A stretch of DNA of 64,000 bases, from NCBI RefSeq assembly GCF_001514235.1, contig NZ_KQ948926.1, forward strand, positions 429,861 through 493,860, written 5' to 3'. Shown here in pieces: positions 63,004 to 64,000 of this stretch. Source of the DNA: Streptomyces caeruleatus (GTDB lineage Bacteria; Actinomycetota; Actinomycetes; Streptomycetales; Streptomycetaceae). A program made the translations under genes and the position numbers. The notes under the pieces are model-generated. The model saw nothing but the letters and a program-made list of their open reading frames with translations. It was not told the DNA's origin and made no database searches. Numbering within the stretch: position 1 is the first letter of the stretch; every line of letters begins with the position of its first letter.

Positions 63004-63473
63004 GCGCACCACTCCCAGGTGTGGCGGCCACGATGAGCGTCAGGCAGCCAACACAGCGCGTCAGACAACGGGACCCCTCCATCCGACGAGCGGAATGACT
63101 GGCAGTAGGTGATGGGCCGAACCTTGATGTCGCCGCCCTCCCACGTGACCCACACGGCCCCGTCGAACAACTCCCGCAAACGCGCGGTGTGCTCCCCGTG
63201 CTCGTGCTGGCCGAGTTCACATGTGGCCGAGTCCGGCAACGGCGCCTCATCGGGCAACCCGCCCGGGAAGTCCAGAGCCGTCGCACGCATCCCTTCGGAC
63301 ACATCCAGGCACTCACCGCACGTCATCACTCCCCCTCTCTCTTTGCATCGCTCGCAGTCCGGGAAGCGGCACGGCGGAAGCGATCCGGGCGGGAAAGAGA
63401 CGACGCCGGAACCCTGGTCCACTGCCCCGCCGTACTTCACCCACCAGCCTCGCGAGCCGTCCTCACCAGTCAC
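63000..63473 (-). CDS. Cys/His-rich putative zinc-binding protein of the element
   Basis: The protein is 157 residues with several metal-binding-like clusters: CRFPDCERC, MTCGEC, CELGQHEHGEH and CWLPDAHRGRHTWEWC, the last two being of the C-x4-H-x3-H type. The middle has a WVTWEGGDIKVRPITYCQ strand. The GTG at 63473 overlaps the upstream stop and has GAGGCGG before it; an internal ATG at 63326 with GGGGGAG is an alternative shorter start. Its role in the element is unknown. Confidence 0.7.
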   Translation of the reverse strand: MTGEDGSRGWWVKYGGAVDQGSGVVSFPPGSLPPCRFPDCERCKERGGVMTCGECLDVSEGMRATALDFPGGLPDEAPLPDSATCELGQHEHGEHTARLRELFDGAVWVTWEGGDIKVRPITYCQSFRSSDGGVPLSDALCWLPDAHRGRHTWEWCA

Positions 63474-63628
63474 TTCCGCCTCAGCTCTGCCAAGTGCGCC
63501 TCAATCCGCGCCCCGAGCCTCTCCACCTCGGCGGCCAGCCCTTCCTGAGTCGGCTGTCCCTGCGACGCCTCAGACTTCCCTTGCGGATCAGTCGGCGCCG
63601 CCGCCGGAGACTCCGCGCCCGAGCTCAC
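63470..63628 (-). CDS. Small hydrophilic helical protein of the element
   Basis: The product is 52 residues. The N-terminal half is disordered (Ala/Pro/Ser/Gln-rich), and the C-terminal half (EVERLGARIEAHLAELRRK) is a heptad-like amphipathic helix. It starts with the GTG at 63628 overlapping the stop of the preceding gene (GTGA) and ends overlapping the start of the next (GTGA). I know no family for it; the coupling on both sides is the main evidence that it is a gene. Confidence 0.65.
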   Translation of the reverse strand: MSSGAESPAAAPTDPQGKSEASQGQPTQEGLAAEVERLGARIEAHLAELRRK

Positions 63629-63795
63629 AGACACCGCCTCAATGCAGCCTCAACATCACGCAGTTGAAGGGCAGTTGGCGCCGCATAACCACTACGAGGC
63701 ACCCATGCCGGGGCGAGCCGCCAAAACTCCCGCCTGAGCCCTTCCCGCTCCGCCACATCGTCAGCCAGGGGCGGAGCCGACCACTGATCAGACAC
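63625..63795 (-). CDS. First gene of the small-gene chain, hypothetical
   Basis: The product is about 56 residues. After GTG at 63795 (GGAGAGGA 6 nt upstream) it reads SDQWSAPPLADDVAEREGLR, then a Trp-containing segment (REFWRLAPAWVPRSGY) and a short C-terminal helix (LQLRDVEAALRRC). It is hydrophilic without known motifs. It lies divergent from the XRE regulator, 79 nt away, so this promoter region probably controls the whole chain. Confidence 0.65.
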   Translation of the reverse strand: MSDQWSAPPLADDVAEREGLRREFWRLAPAWVPRSGYAAPTALQLRDVEAALRRCL

Positions 63796-63874
63796 GACTG
63801 TTCCTCTCCGTAGCGCCTCCACTACCAAGCAGGTTCAGCGTGGCCCGGTCCGGGGAACCGTTCAACTTGTTGGA

Positions 63875-64000
63875 ATGGAACGGAAGGATCGTGAACAGCC
63901 CTTGAACCGCAACGAGTTGAACCCGGACGCCTCACCCCAGGCGGCCTACGGGGCGCGTTTACGCAGCCTGCGAGAAGCACGCGGCTGGACTCAGGAGGAT
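63875..64000 (+). CDS. XRE-family regulator, partial (window ends)
   Basis: The first 42 codons are present. YGARLRSLREARGWTQED is the first and part of the second helix of a Cro/CI-type helix-turn-helix. The codon for the first Leu of this motif is TTA (63959-63961), the rare codon read by bldA tRNA. No good ribosome site precedes the ATG, and the imperfect inverted repeat CCGTTCAAC-TTG-TTGGAATGG (63858-63878) overlaps it, suggesting a leaderless or autorepressed transcript. It continues beyond the window. Confidence 0.7.
   Translation, partial: MERKDREQPLNRNELNPDASPQAAYGARLRSLREARGWTQED

Larger units (their letters stand above)
57144..64000. mobile_element. Integrative element (AICE-like), left part
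   Basis: From the break in the methyltransferase gene to the window end, genes are typical of integrative conjugative actinomycete elements: serine recombinase, RDF-like factor, HUH replication initiator, GntR regulator, small Cys-rich proteins and an XRE regulator. The left junction is near 57135-57150, where ACGCA-CA-TGCGT (57147-57158) forms a short inverted repeat of the type seen in serine-integrase attachment sites. The transfer genes and right end are beyond 64000. GC content is lower in the recombinase region than in the chromosome. Confidence 0.8.

Overview
The window is high-GC, densely coding DNA with gene families and gene order typical of a Streptomyces chromosome: a conservon, a fused E1/E2 2-oxoglutarate dehydrogenase, Lon behind an HspR-type operator, a malic enzyme beside a glutamate-type ABC transporter, and frequent GTG/TTG starts. 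From about 57.1 kb to the end of the window the chromosome is interrupted by the left part of an integrative, probably actinomycete-type (AICE-like), element. All identifications are from reading the sequence; no database search was run.

Region 1 (1-13 kb) is core chromosome: a NERD-domain protein, a dual-specificity-type phosphatase, a lipoprotein/histidine kinase pair without a response regulator, a SEDS (FtsW/RodA) gene overlapping a class B penicillin-binding protein, two divergent ferritin-like/diiron genes with a TetR gene, an NlpC/P60 hydrolase and a styrene-monooxygenase-like flavoprotein. Region 2 (13-18 kb) is a complete conservon (cvnA-D) with a 60-bp tandem repeat inside cvnA. Region 3 (18-31 kb) holds a PP2C-like protein, MarR, a secreted GH25 lysozyme whose 3' end is triplicated, lon with a HAIR operator, a rhomboid-like protein, a spermidine-synthase-like protein, an OmpR-type two-component system and kgd.

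Region 4 (31.4-42.6 kb, minus strand) is the most unusual part. Genes for a CU044_2847-type protein, a trypsin/VMAP-C protein, a MoxR AAA+ ATPase and a vWA/TPR protein are followed, with overlapping start and stop codons, by a 50-residue peptide ending in HYEDAP and a FxsB-like radical-SAM/SPASM enzyme, and then by a TIR-like/NB-ARC/TPR protein. I read this as a vWA-MoxR-VMAP conflict system joined to a cyclophane RiPP pathway, with a Tyr-x-Asp core replacing the usual Phe-x-Ser tail.

Region 5 (42.7-53.1 kb) returns to core genes: DUF6104, a DUF4097/PadR pair with upstream palindromes, a stand-alone Clp-N protein with a small HTH regulator and twin operators, an MDR oxidoreductase, a malic enzyme and an amino-acid ABC transporter. 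Region 6 (53.1-57.1 kb) is disturbed: a SARP regulator that looks 3'-truncated, IS200/IS605 debris, a secreted Cys-rich protein and the 3' half of a methyltransferase gene.

Region 7 (57.14-64 kb) is the integrated element: a large serine recombinase, a frameshifted RDF-like gene, an HUH-type replication initiator, a GntR regulator behind three palindromes, a 12-bp inverted repeat, an aberrant tRNA-like gene, a chain of five small genes that all overlap by 4 nt, and the start of an XRE regulator. The right end lies outside the window.
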